Source of the DNA: Viscum album
Taxonomy: Eukaryota > Streptophyta > Magnoliopsida > Santalales > Viscaceae
Assembly (NCBI GenBank): GCA_963277665.1
Contig: OY728136.1
Coordinates: forward strand, 1,978,974,576-1,979,038,575
Direction of reading: 5' to 3'
DNA length: 64,000 nucleotides
Shown: one piece after another, positions 49,879 to 63,190 of the stretch
Position numbering within the stretch: position 1 is the first letter of the stretch
Layout of the letters: each line of letters opens with the position of its first letter
The notes under the pieces: model-generated
Seen by the model: only the letters and a program-made list of their open reading frames with translations
What the model was told of the DNA's origin: nothing
Databases searched by the model: none
Translations under genes and position numbers: made by a program

Positions 49879-51420
49879 TGTAACACCCCAAGCCACCACA
49901 GGACATTTCCCTTTGAATAATGCAACAGCTTGTGTAGTATGCAACTTCGAGATTCTAATACACCACGACCAATCAAACCAGCCGTTATGAATAGTAATAC
50001 ACACTTTTTGAAATTTAATAAATTTCAATTTTCAAAATTGACTTCATTTTTGGATTTGGAATATCAAAATTATGTTAGTGTAAATTTTAGTTATTTTTCT
50101 GAAATCATTCAATTTTTTATGAATAGTGAAAACCCTATGTTATTGGTAAAAAATGACATTTTTTTAAATTATTAATTATTTTCATTACATTTATTTTAGG
50201 TAAAAATAGTTACATATACCTATATAAGTTCAATGTAATTCATTGCAGTAATTTTATAATATGTTTAGATATATAAAATTTTTATTGAACTTTTTACCGT
50301 CTTTTACCCACCTCCTAAGAGCATTTGAAAATTTGCATAAAAAATAATATTAACACTTCTGTGAGTTGAATTTAAAAAATCCAAGAGACATGGTTAATAT
50401 CAGTAAGTAAAATGTGGTTCAAAAAGATGAACATAATTTTTGGTGAATAGTAACTTTTGACTTTTATTTACCGCAGTTAAAAGTAAATTGGGTAATTAAG
50501 AGTAAAAATGATATCATAATTAACCTAACACATGTCCTAATTCGATTGAATAAGTATAAATCAAACAAAAAAGCCTTAGAAATAATATATGATCCTTTAT
50601 TGTCCACTTTTATTAGATTTGGACAATTATTATTATTTTATTTAATGAAGAGTTAAAAGAATTAAATTCAATGTTTAATATTTAAACCATTTTAAATATA
50701 GGGTTATACATAAGATAAATTAGAATATAAATATTAATTAGAAATCTAAAAATATTTCCTACATAATGGTATTTTATTTAGAATTTTTAGACATTAAATA
50801 GTTTCATTTATTTATGACACACTGATGATGCAGTAATTACCTTATTAATGAAAGATGAAAAGAATTAATATTATAAATATCCAAATAAATGTAAATTAAA
50901 ACTTTTGATGAATTCCAAAAATTTTCTAGGTTAATATGACATTTTAAGGTTGATTAAATAATTTTTTCTTGAAGTAATCATACGGTTATGATTTTCACAA
51001 AAAACCAAATACTAAATAGAGTCAAAATTGACATAAATGAGTTTTTAAAACAAATACTATATTATTAATTGATATAATATTCTTAAAAAATATAAATTTT
51101 GACCAAAGAACTCAGATAATGTTATATATATTAATAATGAACCACTTGGGGTTACCTTGGCTTGCTATAGTAAGTTTATTAACCATATAATATAAAAATA
51201 CAAAGAGGCTTGGTAAATGACAAAGTATTTAACTAATAGTTAAATCTAAACGATAGGATTAATATTGTGACCTAAACATGTATAAAACCTATTTGTTGAT
51301 ATTTTTTCGACCTATACCCACTTTATCCTATAAATAAATTATTTTGGAGCCATTAGAAACTGAAAATGATTTTATTATGAAATAATATTTCAAGCTTTTT
51401 CTAAAGTGACCCTTACCTTT

Positions 51421-51430
51421 CTTATAAAAG
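51421..51430 (+). promoter_or_regulatory. Putative TATA box of the solo LTR
   Basis: cttataaaag, at the same aligned place as ctttataaaa in LTR A, followed by C-rich leader sequence. Conservation between two diverged LTRs of the family supports it. Confidence 0.45.
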
Positions 51431-51764
51431 GGTACTTATCCTTCTCTTAATTTTGCACATCAGAATCCATTTTTCTCGACAAAAAACTACCCAAATATCC
51501 TCCAAACTTTCCTTCTTCTGCCTAGAGGCCTTACATTGGTCAAAAATCCAACCTAAAGAGCCTTTTTGATCAAATAAAAAGGAAGACCCCGAAGAAGAGA
51601 TAAATATTTCATCACCAATTTCAAGTTCATTTCTTCTTCCACTTCCTCTTTCTTTAGTTATTTACATTATAAAATAATAATTACAATATATTGTATATAC
51701 TATTATGTTATTTGAAAAATTTTACAACCATATTCATTATTCTATCCATCATATGAATGACAAT

Positions 51765-52010
51765 GTCACCATACGTGTGTACGTATGACTTACCGTCTCC
51801 ATGTCAGGGTGTACTTTGTTATTCAAACACATCATTTTTTGGATGGGTATAATAATGAATATAAATGATGTAAATAATAAATATAACATTTTAATAATTC
51901 ATTATATATTATATACCATTAAATTACATATTATTTCACCATCAATATAATGATCTTGTTGCTCGTGCGAACGTATGGATTATCGTCTCTAGGAACGCGA
52001 TGAGATTCAT
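51765..52010 (+). repeat. Two copies of the conserved LTR block in the solo LTR
   Basis: acgtatgacttaccgtctcc at about 51780-51799 and acgtatggattatcgtctct at about 51971-51990, about 190 bp apart. Each is followed by a short GC-rich piece (atgtcagggtg, aggaacgcgatg). LTR A carries one clear copy at 6606-6660. The spacing and the intervening AT-rich sequence suggest an internal duplication in this LTR family. Confidence 0.6.
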
Positions 52011-53611
52011 TCCCAATCGTTATCATTCAAGAATATTTTTCATTTTATGATTAAAAATAATTTTTAAGAACTTGATATAATTATGGATATGAATAAAATA
52101 CATCCTATCCATAACAAACATGTCTTACTAAACCAAGAATATAAAGGAAAAAGTCAGTTATCACTCGAAACGATGATATTACTAAAATATTATTAAAAAA
52201 GCAATATTATAGGATCATATATAATATCATATTTATGTATAAAGTTTTTGTGTAATTTAATAACAATTATTTAAATATTATAAAAGAGTTTAATGTAACC
52301 TTAATTAAGGAAAATTACAAGTTAAGGGTTAATTTCACAATCTCTTTATTATCCGAGGTTGTTTTTACGCAAGTATCTACTAGGACCTCTTTATCACCCA
52401 CATCAATGTTTTCATAAAAATGTATTTCAAAACATTTTTACTATTTACTAGTATATGGGTTAAAGTCATTTATACCCTTATTTTACCTTATATGTTTTGA
52501 AAGGAATCTTTCCATCGTTTTCCAAAGAAGCTACTTTATGACCATTTCGACAAAATTAAGGTAAGACTATTTTTTAACTTATACAGTGGGTGGGCTATTT
52601 TATACAGTTATAACATCATTGAAGCATACCCTAAAAGCTGATAAATATATTTTCCAAATAAATGTTTTCTTTTATAATTAAATTACTTCTAAATGATTTC
52701 AAAATAAAGAGAGATATTTCTCTCAAAAAGTTTTGATTTCATCTATTTCATCATCCTTTTATGGATTTTAAACTTGTTTGATGTTGATTTATAATGATAC
52801 AAATCTTCCAAATTGTATTTAAGGTTTTGTCATATGTTTTACTATGGATGTATCATTTTTATACCATTCATTGTTTATGGATAAAGTATAGACATTTCGT
52901 ATACTAGTTTTAATACGAATGTTTATGTTTTGTTTAAACCATTTCATATGAGGAATGCATTGGACTTAGTAAGTTATAGGGGGAGCCCACTATAGCTCCT
53001 CTATGCATCTATAGGTCTCATGAGACAAACTAGTGTGTTGGAACAATTATTTGAAAAAAAATATTATTTTTTGTCTTGGAACAAGGCATTGACTATGTGG
53101 TTATGAAGTTTGGCATTATGCATTCCATCATTATAAAAGTGGCTATTGATATTGAATGTGATTATTCAACTCGTAGAATATCCATGTGAATATGTAAATG
53201 GCATTATTTTATTTTCTCATTTCCATATTGTGATGATGTTTATGTTTAAAAGGCTCTTGTTTTATTCTTATACATTTCCTTAAATGTTTGTGCTTATTTA
53301 TGAATGTTTCTATTATATTGTTATCCCTACTGAGCATATGAGCTCACCTCTTTCTATGTTTTAGTTTTCCCAGGATGTCATGAATTATTTTATGGTTTAT
53401 CTTTAGGGATAGTCTAAGGATATAAGTGTTTTGAAAAGAGGACAAATTTTTTTTGATATTTTTATTTCGTGATGTAATGTTAAACTTATGAATGTATATA
53501 GTACTTCCAAGGATACTAAACTGATTAGTCTTTCTGGACATGATTCCTTGTATCATTCCAATGTTCATTAATAATCCACCGACTCTAGGTAACTAGGGTC
53601 GAGGTGTTACA

Positions 53612-54010
53612 ATATTCTTGAGGGTACTCATATTTTACTTGGTAAAAAGGGATTGAAGATTTATTTCTCTACTCAAGAATAAATATTTCATATCTATTTG
53701 ATATATTTTATACCACATTGAGATAAATTAACTAGGAACATTCTTAAGGATTCATGTTGAGGAAAAATAGAAATAGGCTCTTCCAAATCACCATATTTAA
53801 CTTTTGAAAATCCATTACATTCAATTCTACCCTTATTCCTTAAAACATAACCTTTATCATTGATCTAATTAATTAATAACCACATGGACTCAAAAAAAGT
53901 TTTATCATTTATTTTTTGGGAAAACACCATGTGCAATTCCTCTTAATGTTATCTAGTTCCTCATTTATAAGTAAAAAATATTCTATAGGCATAATAACCT
54001 TTTAAACTGA
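53612..54010 (-). pseudogene. copia-3 reverse transcriptase, N-terminal part
   Basis: Minus strand: EELHMVF and NDKTFFESMWLLIN (cf. the region before the KWVF motif), NDKGYVLRNKGRIECNGFSKVKYGD (RNKARLVAQGY region, 53780-53860), then QIDMKYLFLSRE (YQMDVKSAFLNG region, about 53665-53700). A final YQVKYEYPQEY (53612-53644, another frame) may be the degraded EVYVEQPxGF block. The catalytic YVDD part is missing. Confidence 0.65.
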
Positions 54011-54339
54011 ATGTGGATCAATTTGTGAGATAATAATTGTTCGGATATCAAGACTCGATTGATTTCTTATACAAACTAGTGCACTATAATATCATATTAT
54101 ATTATTTTCTTCCACACACTTATTTAGAAACTGATACTTCTTTATTTTAACTTTAGTATAATCTTTTACATTTCTAATATGATAAGAATAAATATCATCT
54201 ACATTAGTCTTATTATCAGGATGTTCATTGGTTTTCTTAGGAATCCATTCACCCATTTCTTCATAATACTCAATTTTTTCTTCTTTAATAAAAAATATTG
54301 AATTTATTCTCAATTATTCTTACCTCATAACAGTATACA

Positions 54340-55270
54340 TATATATGAATTCTCTTATTTTATCTTATGTACCCATTTACATTGGATAAATACCCAAAAA
54401 AATACCTTCTCTATCCCTATAATATAACTTTTACAAATGCTTATTTTTTTATCCTCAATAAACAGGGGCTAAAAAATAATCCGATATAGTTACAGATTCA
54501 TTATTTTTATAAAAATTCTTATAAGAGGTCACATTTTAATATGGTCTTAGTAAACACATGTTTTCAATATAAATATTTTTTTTATAAAACCTCTAATTGT
54601 TAAAATTTGAGATGTTACACTCTTCTATAATGGTTCAACATATCATAACAAAAAATTTATTTTTTTAAACCATACCTTTTTAATAGAGAGTATATGGAGT
54701 AATAAATTCATGATTAATTATATTATTGTAAAGGAATAATTATAAATACTTTTCTTATGAACCACTTACCACTATCAAATATATGCTTTTTGATATACAA
54801 CCCCAATTCACTCTACTATTATCCTGAAATCTTTAACCACATACAGTACTTCAAACTTATGATTTATGATAATAACATTTGTAATAATTATTATATCATC
54901 AACAAATTTTAAAATGTAAAGATCAACATAAGTATATTTCTTCCTCACTTGACAAAAAAAATTTAAGTGTATCAATTCAACAAGTACGGTGGAGTAGATT
55001 TCCTCCCTTTTATGATATCCCTATGTAATTTGTTTCATTTGGATTATTTCACAGATGTCTTATTCTTCTCCCTTGATATGAGGTATGTCTCTTAACAAAT
55101 ATCCCATGGAAATATTTCTTAAACATATTTTAAATAAGTGGTGAAATATTTTATGCCACCACTTGTTTTTACCTTTTGTGCTCCAATAAAAATAAATTTC
55201 AAAGTCTCCAATTTGAGAAAGGTTACTACTTTTTCTTTCACATCTAGTAAGAAATTTTTCCAATTTTATC
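54340..55270 (-). pseudogene. copia-3 integrase remnant
   Basis: 55060-55263 is open on the minus strand: WWHKIFHHLFKICLRNIS and GYLLRDIPHIKGEE match the HHCC pre-integrase domain (HRRLGH...LVRGLPHIK pattern). Farther left, INHEFITPYTLY (54660-54710) stands for the NFSTPRTPQQNG block and TSYKNFYKNN (54500-54540) for LNKTPYELW. Another piece, REGIFLGIYP (about 54385-54415), lies near the C-terminal GYS block. Catalytic residues could not be read with confidence. Confidence 0.65.
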
Positions 55271-56899
55271 CTCTTGATGAGATAAGTATTTATTCTGAAT
55301 ATAATCTCACTTCTTTAATCACAAAAATGATTCACATTTATCAGGTTATGTTTAAGACTGTCAAAAAACAAAACATATTTTGACAATGGATTTTGGGCTT
55401 AAATATCAGTTTCTCCAATTCCTTTTAAACATCAATGTGATTTAACACATAAAGTTAACTAAAACACCATCATTTTATTTGATATAATTCAATATTTTGG
55501 TATCTCCAATCATTGGTGTTGATAAGACACCTTCAAGAATCTTTGGATTGCACCTCTTACTAGCTTTATAAATCACTTCAATAATAAGTAACAAGTATAT
55601 TTTATTATATCTCTGAGTCTTACTAACATCATAATTGTGTTTATTTTTCCTAGAATAATTAATATATAGTCCTCAACATGGTTACATTTCTAGTCACAGC
55701 TTTCACATAACTTTTTCAGATAATAAAATATGTTTTATATGGGTAATAGATAAAGACTTGCTTCTTCTATTCACAAAACCCACCTAGAATTCCAACCTTC
55801 TCTTAATCCAAGGGAGAGACATATTATATGAAAAAAAACATGTTTTTATTTATATATTAAGCAACACAAACAATACAAATTAAAATAATTTCTCCAAAAA
55901 AATATTTTATTTTATATGTGAATTCTAACTTTCTCTCTTGGTATATTTTCATCCTCCTTTTGCTATTGATATTGAGAACCCTTATTTCTGAACATGTTCT
56001 TAACCCCCTTTCAAGTAAAATTTACTTCATCATAGTTTATCTCAAAAAAATTCATTGATTTTATCTTGGAATATTTAGAGTCAGATGAAGAATATTTATC
56101 ATTGTTTAGTTCACTTGTGTAGATTTTACATGTGTTTGTGTGCAATATCTATCGTCAAACTTTGAGGATTCAATATTTATTTCAACTTATTTATCATAAT
56201 CACATTACATTTCCCCTAGTTTATTTTCAACATTAACATGCCATGATTGAGTTATATTAAAATATTATTTATTTGAATCAACTAGCTTCTCATACTTTAT
56301 CAATATTTTTTCTTACTTAACAAATTTCTCTTTAATATGTTCGATTTACTCAACATAATCCTTTCATTTTTTTAATAAATCTATATATTTCTTAAACTTC
56401 ACAATTTATTTCTTTTTTGATTTTATTTAATAGTTATGCTTTGGTCCTTATCAATATACACTCTAATATTATCTTTTTCCAAGTCTTATATGTATGTTTC
56501 TTCTCCTTATTCGTCACTATTTTAGATTTCTTCAGCTCTATCAATATAATCCATTATTTTACTAATTTTTATAATAAATTATCCATTATAATGGATGATT
56601 AATAATGTGTATCCACCATATTACTTTTTTTTCAAGTAATTTTTTGATTATTTTAGCCCTTTCTAAATTCCTACAAGATTTCATGGCTTCTCAAGAGATC
56701 ATTCCTCATTTATTTCATGGAGACATTTCAACATCCTCCTAATCTTCAAAATCCATAATTTTAACTCTGAGAAAATATATTATTATGTATCTAATAGATA
56801 CAAACTTCAAGAACTTATTTGGATGTTTTCTTTTGTACTACCTTCACCATATTTTGATTCACTAAAGAAGTAAACTTATTCCTCCTTGATCTTGAGTCT

Positions 56900-57300
56900 A
56901 TTCATGGATTTGAATTACATATCCTTCATATATTTATTTTTAACAAAATTGGCTTCCTCATATCATAATTGGGGATTATATTATGAAACCCATCAATAGA
57001 TAAGTCTTCCTTTTCGTTTAGGGATGATATATTTGGGTCAAACCTGTGAGGAACACTTATCATTTTCTTAATGAAAATAATAATATCTTCCCATGTTTCT
57101 CTAAATCCACTGATGTGAATGACTATCTCATTTAATTTGGTGAAATAATCATTAATTGTATCATCAACCATCATTATAATAAATTTAAAATCAACTCTCC
57201 GAATTTGATGGGTTTCTTGTTTAATCATGACATTTTCTTCATATATATGTTCAATCTTATCCTAAAACTCTATAGGTATCCTGAACCAAATTTATTTGTA
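56900..57300 (-). pseudogene. copia-3 gag remnant
   Basis: 100 codons are open at 56926-57228. VDDTINDYFTKLNEIVIHISGF, IIFIKKMISVPHRFDPNISSLNEKEDL and FHNIIPNYDMRKP follow the UBN2-type gag domain of copia elements (S-V-x-EYF-R..IVN-IR..., KVLRSLP-RFD-KIS-LEE..., LTAYEMR). It sits at the right end of the copia-3 coding remnants, as expected for gag on the minus strand. Confidence 0.8.
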
Positions 57301-57430
57301 GTACAATTTATTAATTAGGTTTAGAGAATTGAATTTATGTCTTTTCCATATACTCATATATTTATCTTATCTTTAAATTTAATTGTGTCATCCCTTCTAA
57401 GTGGTATCAATCCAAATATAAAAAATAAAT

Positions 57431-58700
57431 ACTTCTAAGAATTGTGATAGAAGATATGGGTTAACCCATTAATATAGGGATTAAATATATCTCTATAAAA
57501 TATAGTGAGACACAAACTATTTAAAGAATTAAAATTCTCTATTAGTCTTCTCCAATAGAATAAAATCTTCAAGGGAACCTAGTTATCACAGATACAACTT
57601 GATGTTCCTAGGTCAATTAATGTACCACTGATAATGGTCTACTGAATCAATGTTATAGTTTTTATAAATTATCCTTTGGAAATAAATCCCTATAAATTTT
57701 TATTGTCATGATCTAAAAACATTATTCATTCCCTCACCTACTATGAATTCAAAATGTAAAAAATTCACAACACCTAAATATTTTTATATGGTTTGGTCCC
57801 AATATGGGTACCTTCTCATTGATTTATTCAATTCATATTCCCAAGAATTTATTTTCACAATAATTATCATGTTATTATTGTATTGGGGAAGTGTTATTAC
57901 CTAACACTTGGGTTACTATCTATACAAGTAAAATATAAGGTAATAATACATCAATGAATCTTTAAAGAGTGAAAGAAACTAAAGGTGTGTTATTTATTCT
58001 GGAACCCCTAGTTTCAACCAAGTTATTCTAATCTTCAGTGTAAAAAATATTTTCAGTGCATTTTAGGATTTACCAAATTTTGTGAATAATATATTATTCT
58101 CTAATTTATGTCTTTGACTACCCGAACAATTTCAAAAAAATCATGCACGTTGGTATCCCTTCTCAATAATTTACAACCCTTAATGTATATATGAGATCAT
58201 GGAAGTAAACATTAGTATTATTATATCTAAAATAAAGCCATTAAATGGTGATAAATAAAATAACTCCACATAAAATACATGATCAAAGATGTCATAATAC
58301 TTGTTAATTTTATCTTCTCCCTCATTTTGATACAATTGTTCTGTAGAATTCCATAATATCTACTATTCAAATTATCAATTCTGAGTGTATATTTATTAAT
58401 TTTTATTAATATTTTATATTCCTAGAATAATGTAAATAATATTTATATACTTTTTTTGTAGAAAATATTCCATGATATTAAATTAGGTGATCTTTACATA
58501 ATTTGTTAAATACAAACTAGTCCACAATTTCCTAATAATATCTCTAACCTGATCGATAATTGTGAATTTTATATTTTTCAGTTTCAATTTCCTGAAAAAT
58601 ATCATTCCATAATCTTATCATTTTATCATCCGTGATTCTTTGTTTGAATCACTTATTGACAAACATCATGTGATATTTTAAGTTTTGAAGTCCAAATAAG
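57431..58700 (-). repeat. Probable LTR remnant of copia-3
   Basis: Follows gag on the 5' side, where the 5' LTR should be. It contains aacacctaaatatttttata followed by tggtttggtccc (57772-57800), resembling the ggttcggtc block of copia LTRs, and gaagtgttattacctaacac (57889-57908). No second copy exists in the window for an LTR-LTR alignment, so both ends are guesses. Confidence 0.35.
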
Positions 58701-58739
58701 CATCCTAAGATTTTAATTTCACTACATATTTTTATAACT

Positions 58740-61474
58740 TGTGACTCTTATGAAGTGATGGAATAACCCTTATGATTTTATTAAATGTCCCTAATGATTT
58801 TAGGGTAATTATCCCACCCTTTGTTAATCCCCACCAACTACTGACCCTTGTGAAAAGTTCAAATAGTAATTATGAAATCTAAATGACTCTTAAACATGTT
58901 ATGAATGATTCCTTACAAAATATATGGATCACTCTTATTATTTATTATTCTGTTAATTTTCACTTTAAATTATTTTTATATGACTAAATAACTCTAACGG
59001 ACCTAAATACAGTACAAAATGACTCTTATGAGGGAGATAAGTGAATCATAATCACATTCTGAAATGAATAATATAGAATGAATCTTATTCTTATGTTTCA
59101 AACATTAATCATACATTTTTAAGTTAAATCTAGATAAACTATCATGATTTTCTGTATTCTCCACTATAAAATAGAAATGACACTTATAAATTCTAGAGTG
59201 ACTATTAGAGTCAATAATAGCACTTATAAAATGTGATTATCTAATATTAATCATAATTATATAACTCATTATAAATACATAACTTATTAAAAACCTTTCG
59301 AAAACCATTCTACTATCTACAAACCATATCATGATTGTTTAGACAAACTTAAAGGCATACTTAGTCATGTTCAACTACTTTTTACTCATGGTTGAAAATA
59401 AGTAAAATTTTATTCAGTAATTTTAATGGGTTTGTTAGTTGAGTTAAAAGAAATAAATACCAGTAATATATGATATTAATTAGTAATTAGTTTTATAATT
59501 GTGTTTCTACAATAGTGGAACTCAGTAAAATCATCAATTTAAAGTAACATTTTAATAATTGTAATGTCACATGAAACATAGTTTTTTAAATTCAATTCTT
59601 ACAAACTATACACATATCATAAATAAAATGAACATTAGGATTTGTAAATATGTATAGTTCTATGATTCTATTATCTTAACTAATATGGTAATGATGAACT
59701 TAATAATATATAATTATGAACACAACTGCCTTAATTAAACAAGAATCGTACAACCAAAACTAATAACATTCAATGATGAATATAAACCATAAATAACTAA
59801 TATATAATAGTTAGTGGGTTTAAATTGTTAATATAAGAAGTATTAAATAAAAATAAAATTATTATGTAAATTATTATGATTCTTATGTTGATTATACAGA
59901 TTTTTAGAGTATTTGAATGGAATTAAGGAGTAATGGTAAGGGTATCTATTTAAATGTCTCTTCTTATATGAGATTATTGATACCTAAACATCCATTGAGT
60001 GAATTGTTATGTAATTTATATCTAAATATATAATATTTATTATAATATGAATAATATTAGTGTTTTAAATTCCCTTTTAATATTTTAACAATAATCAACA
60101 CATAATTTTGCAGAAATGGAATTTGTAAAGGGAATTATTTTAAGCTCTTTCATTCAGTTGGAATCTCTTTCTTCTTGGTATTTATTATTTATTTTTTGTC
60201 ACGGATTTATCATCAACTCATATATCTAATTCTATGATTTTTTAGATCTTTAAATATTTACATTGACTTATTTTAAATGTGTTAGTGGAATATTTTAATC
60301 TCTTTTTTGTTTCTCTCTTTCGACCACATTTTCCTTTCATTTTCCTATTTGTAAATATTTTATTGAAATTTTTCATATTCTATTATTCATAAAAATTAAT
60401 TATTGTTACCTTTATATTGATAAAAATTTTATTCAATATCTATTAGTTAAAAAATAAATTTATAAAATTATACTCTCTTGACTTTATACTTTTTATTAAC
60501 ATCCTTTATTCAGTTTTCTTCAATATAAATATCATTTTTTGTTATAGTGTTTTAATATTTCCCATGCCACCCATTAGATATATTCAAATTAAATAATTCA
60601 CATTCTTTCTTTGGAAGATTTATTTTTATAGGATATGAAAATTATTGTGAACCTCATTTCATTATCATGGGTTAATTACAATATGATGGATTTATGAATG
60701 TTTTCATATTGATGTGGAACACATTTGTATGGTTTATAATTATGTTATAGGTTTGCCAATATTATATTTACCTCTAATGAATTTGGTAAAGAATTATATC
60801 TCATGGTATTTTTATTTTATTGAACACAATTTGTTATCGTATAAAATTCTATTATGTGATATAGACTATTATCCTAGACCACAATGATATGAATGTCATG
60901 ATGGTTAACCTTGACATAATTTAACAATTTATATGACTATTATCACACCACATCTCTACGTTATGTATCTATTACTAATGATTGTGATTCTATATATTTA
61001 TGTTATGATTTCACTTTATTGTATGATTCATGTTATGATCCATGTTTCTTAATCTTTTGAGAATAATTTTATGAATACGTTCTCATGCCTACATGTTTAT
61101 TTTTTATAACTCCTTCTTGATATTATTTATGGTAATATATGCTGATTCAATTGATATATAATTTGTTTTAACACTTAATGAGTGTATGAGATCACCTATT
61201 TTTATATTTTTATTCCCTAGGTATTGATGAATAATATTATAGATGATATGTATAGGAGGAAGTCAATCCTGATTCCAATGTGTATTACATATACATTGTT
61301 TTGTAAAATAAAAATTTATATACCTTACCTCCAAAACTCTAAAACTTTGGGTTCTATTTTGTGACTAATTATGTTTTTAATAGATAATCACATATAATTA
61401 TTTAATATTTACTATTTTTATGGATTATTCATCACAATACCTTTACCTTTAAAAAAATTCCGTCAATTGTGACA
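58740..61474 (+). repeat. 3' LTR of gypsy C, right part
   Basis: Parallel to about 32665-35602 of the 5' LTR. Anchors: 59455-59590 with 33670-33790, 59735-59800 with 33955-34005 (aagaatcgtacaaccaaaac against aagtatcgtataattgaaac, gatgaatataaaccataa against gatgaaaataaatcgtaac), 59930-60050 with 34125-34245, and 61170-61310 with 35300-35450. It ends near gtcaattgtgaca. The left limit is uncertain by a few hundred bases. Confidence 0.75.
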
Positions 61475-63190
61475 ACATTCTATAGAAATCGAAGCATTAA
61501 AAAATTTCAATTTGTGATTTTTAACATAATATCTTACAAGTTCAAACCAAGGATCGATAGGTAAAGGGTATTAGGATAATTAGAAAATGTTCAATTTATA
61601 TATTTTGGTATAATGGTTGACTGTGAGGTGATCTATTTAGTTTCAAAACCAAATATCATCTATAGGTTTTATCCATAGAAATACAAAATTATACACATAT
61701 TTATAATGATTCGGAGACTAATTTTAAAAGGATGTTTATTATTGGGATTTCAAGACCAATGAAACTTAATAACTCACATTGTTTATTAGGTTGACAGTTT
61801 GGGATTATCACACTATTGGGGGGGGGGAATCATTACCTGTTCTGGGTCTCTCTTATAGATTTAAGATATGTTTGTGAATTCAGCCATTGAACCAATAAGG
61901 GACTAGTTACACTATGAAAAAATGGATTGATAAAGAACATGTATTGACGAAAAAACTACATGTATCATAGTTTATCCGTTATTCTATTGTTTTTTGGATT
62001 TTTTAGTTTCTATCTATGTTTGGTAACTCTAGAGTTTATCTCCATCCCGGGAGGTGGATAATGCCTTGAAGATGGTATTAAACCTCCACAAGGCATCCAA
62101 AATATCCAATGGGAATAGGAATAAAAGCCCAAATTGTTTTGTTGACATAGATTAAGGTTGTGTTATAGGACTACAACATACAATTTAACATCATGTGGCA
62201 AGGATGCATGGGATCGAATTTGAATATTTAATATTGAGATCAAGCCATGGTGAGGTGTCCTATGTATCTTATGAATTGAGGAATCAAAGTCCACATAGTT
62301 CTTGTTATTAGCATCTTTGTCAAAAAAGGCGAGACAACAGAGGCATTGAGTAGGAGTTATACATGTAAGGATTCCTTAAAATACCACTAATAGAGTGTGA
62401 AAATTTGGTTTAAGATGAGATCTAATCAGGCTTACCTCCCAAAAAAGGGAGCGCATTTTGGGAATCTACATCATGTTATTGTTATAATCATTACCCGTCT
62501 CTAAGACTGCATGATTCATGCATAGTAGGAGAAGCAAGATATAACAGATGATTTTACACATCACATGAGTACAAATATTTATAGGTATCAACCACTATGT
62601 TTTAGTTGGTATTTTATTACTTTTATTCAAGAGAATCAATTATGGATCTCAAGCCTCAAATAGGTGTCCAACATATCATACTTATAATAGGAATTAGAGT
62701 ACTCATAGATTAGTTTTACCCTAACCCATTTATGTGTTTAAGGTTTTTGAGGGGATGGTTGGGGCTTACACTTAAGAGTATGCTCATTTATAATACCATT
62801 TCTCATCCACTGATGGATAATTAAGTATGATAGAACAATCAGAGAATTCAGTTCCCATGAGTTAGAGTTTTGGGATATGGAGGGACTTTCACAAAGGTGG
62901 ATTTCAATGTCACATATTCATTCTTTATCCTCTAGTGGACAAAGAGACACGTATTCATTCTTTATCATTAGAAAGATAAAGAGAGATGATAACCATGAAA
63001 GGTCTAGAAAATATGTTTGGTATGGAATGAAGTCTCATTTGAGGGAATGGTAGGAATTGGGTTACATGAATGTATAACCCCATATCATTTTTGACACACT
63101 ATTTATAAAGGGGATACTCAACTGAAATTTCATAGATGGGGGTTCACAAGGTACATGACCAAGTGTTATAATAGATAGGATTGACATTTC
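61475..63190. other. Unassigned non-coding stretch
   Basis: No open frame with a recognisable motif on either strand. It is less AT-rich than the LTRs. There is a run of 10 G at 61818-61827 and a short direct repeat (attcattctttatc at 62918 and 62949). This is sequence outside gypsy C, either older flanking DNA or part of an unrecognised repeat. Confidence 0.5.

Larger units (their letters stand above)
49879..53611 (+). repeat. Stand-alone LTR of the gypsy A family
   Basis: 3733 bp with inverted termini tgtaacacc...ggtgttaca, the classical ends of plant gypsy LTRs. The 3' portion has the usual gypsy LTR closing part (gagctcacctctttct, tttcccagg, ggtcgaggtgttaca). It matches LTR A (4239-7450) block by block in the same orientation. 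No internal region or second LTR is attached, so it is a solo LTR. Flanks are agatt (49874-49878) and atatt (53612-53616), 4 of 5 bases. The left flank is copia-2 LTR, while the right flank looks like copia-3 RT, so a simple solo LTR formed in place is not certain. Confidence 0.88.
53612..57430 (-). mobile_element. Copia-3: Ty1/copia fragment (gag to start of RT)
   Basis: Minus-strand remnant with gag (56926-57300), an unreadable protease region (55270-56900), integrase (54340-55270) and the first third of RT (53612-54010). It stops within RT at the solo LTR junction. The rest of RT, RNase H and the 3' LTR are absent from the window. Motif order and frame are copia. Confidence 0.75.

Noticed and set aside
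49759..50175. Overlapping ORFs of 80-90 codons on both strands around 49930
   Set aside because: They cross the solo LTR junction or lie inside the LTR, without motifs.
58696..58700. ataag as the right target-site duplication of copia-2 (left copy 39274-39278)
   Set aside because: The position is plausible relative to the resumed gypsy C LTR, but the sequence before it does not match the copia-2 LTR end, and a 5-mer this AT-rich is common by chance.
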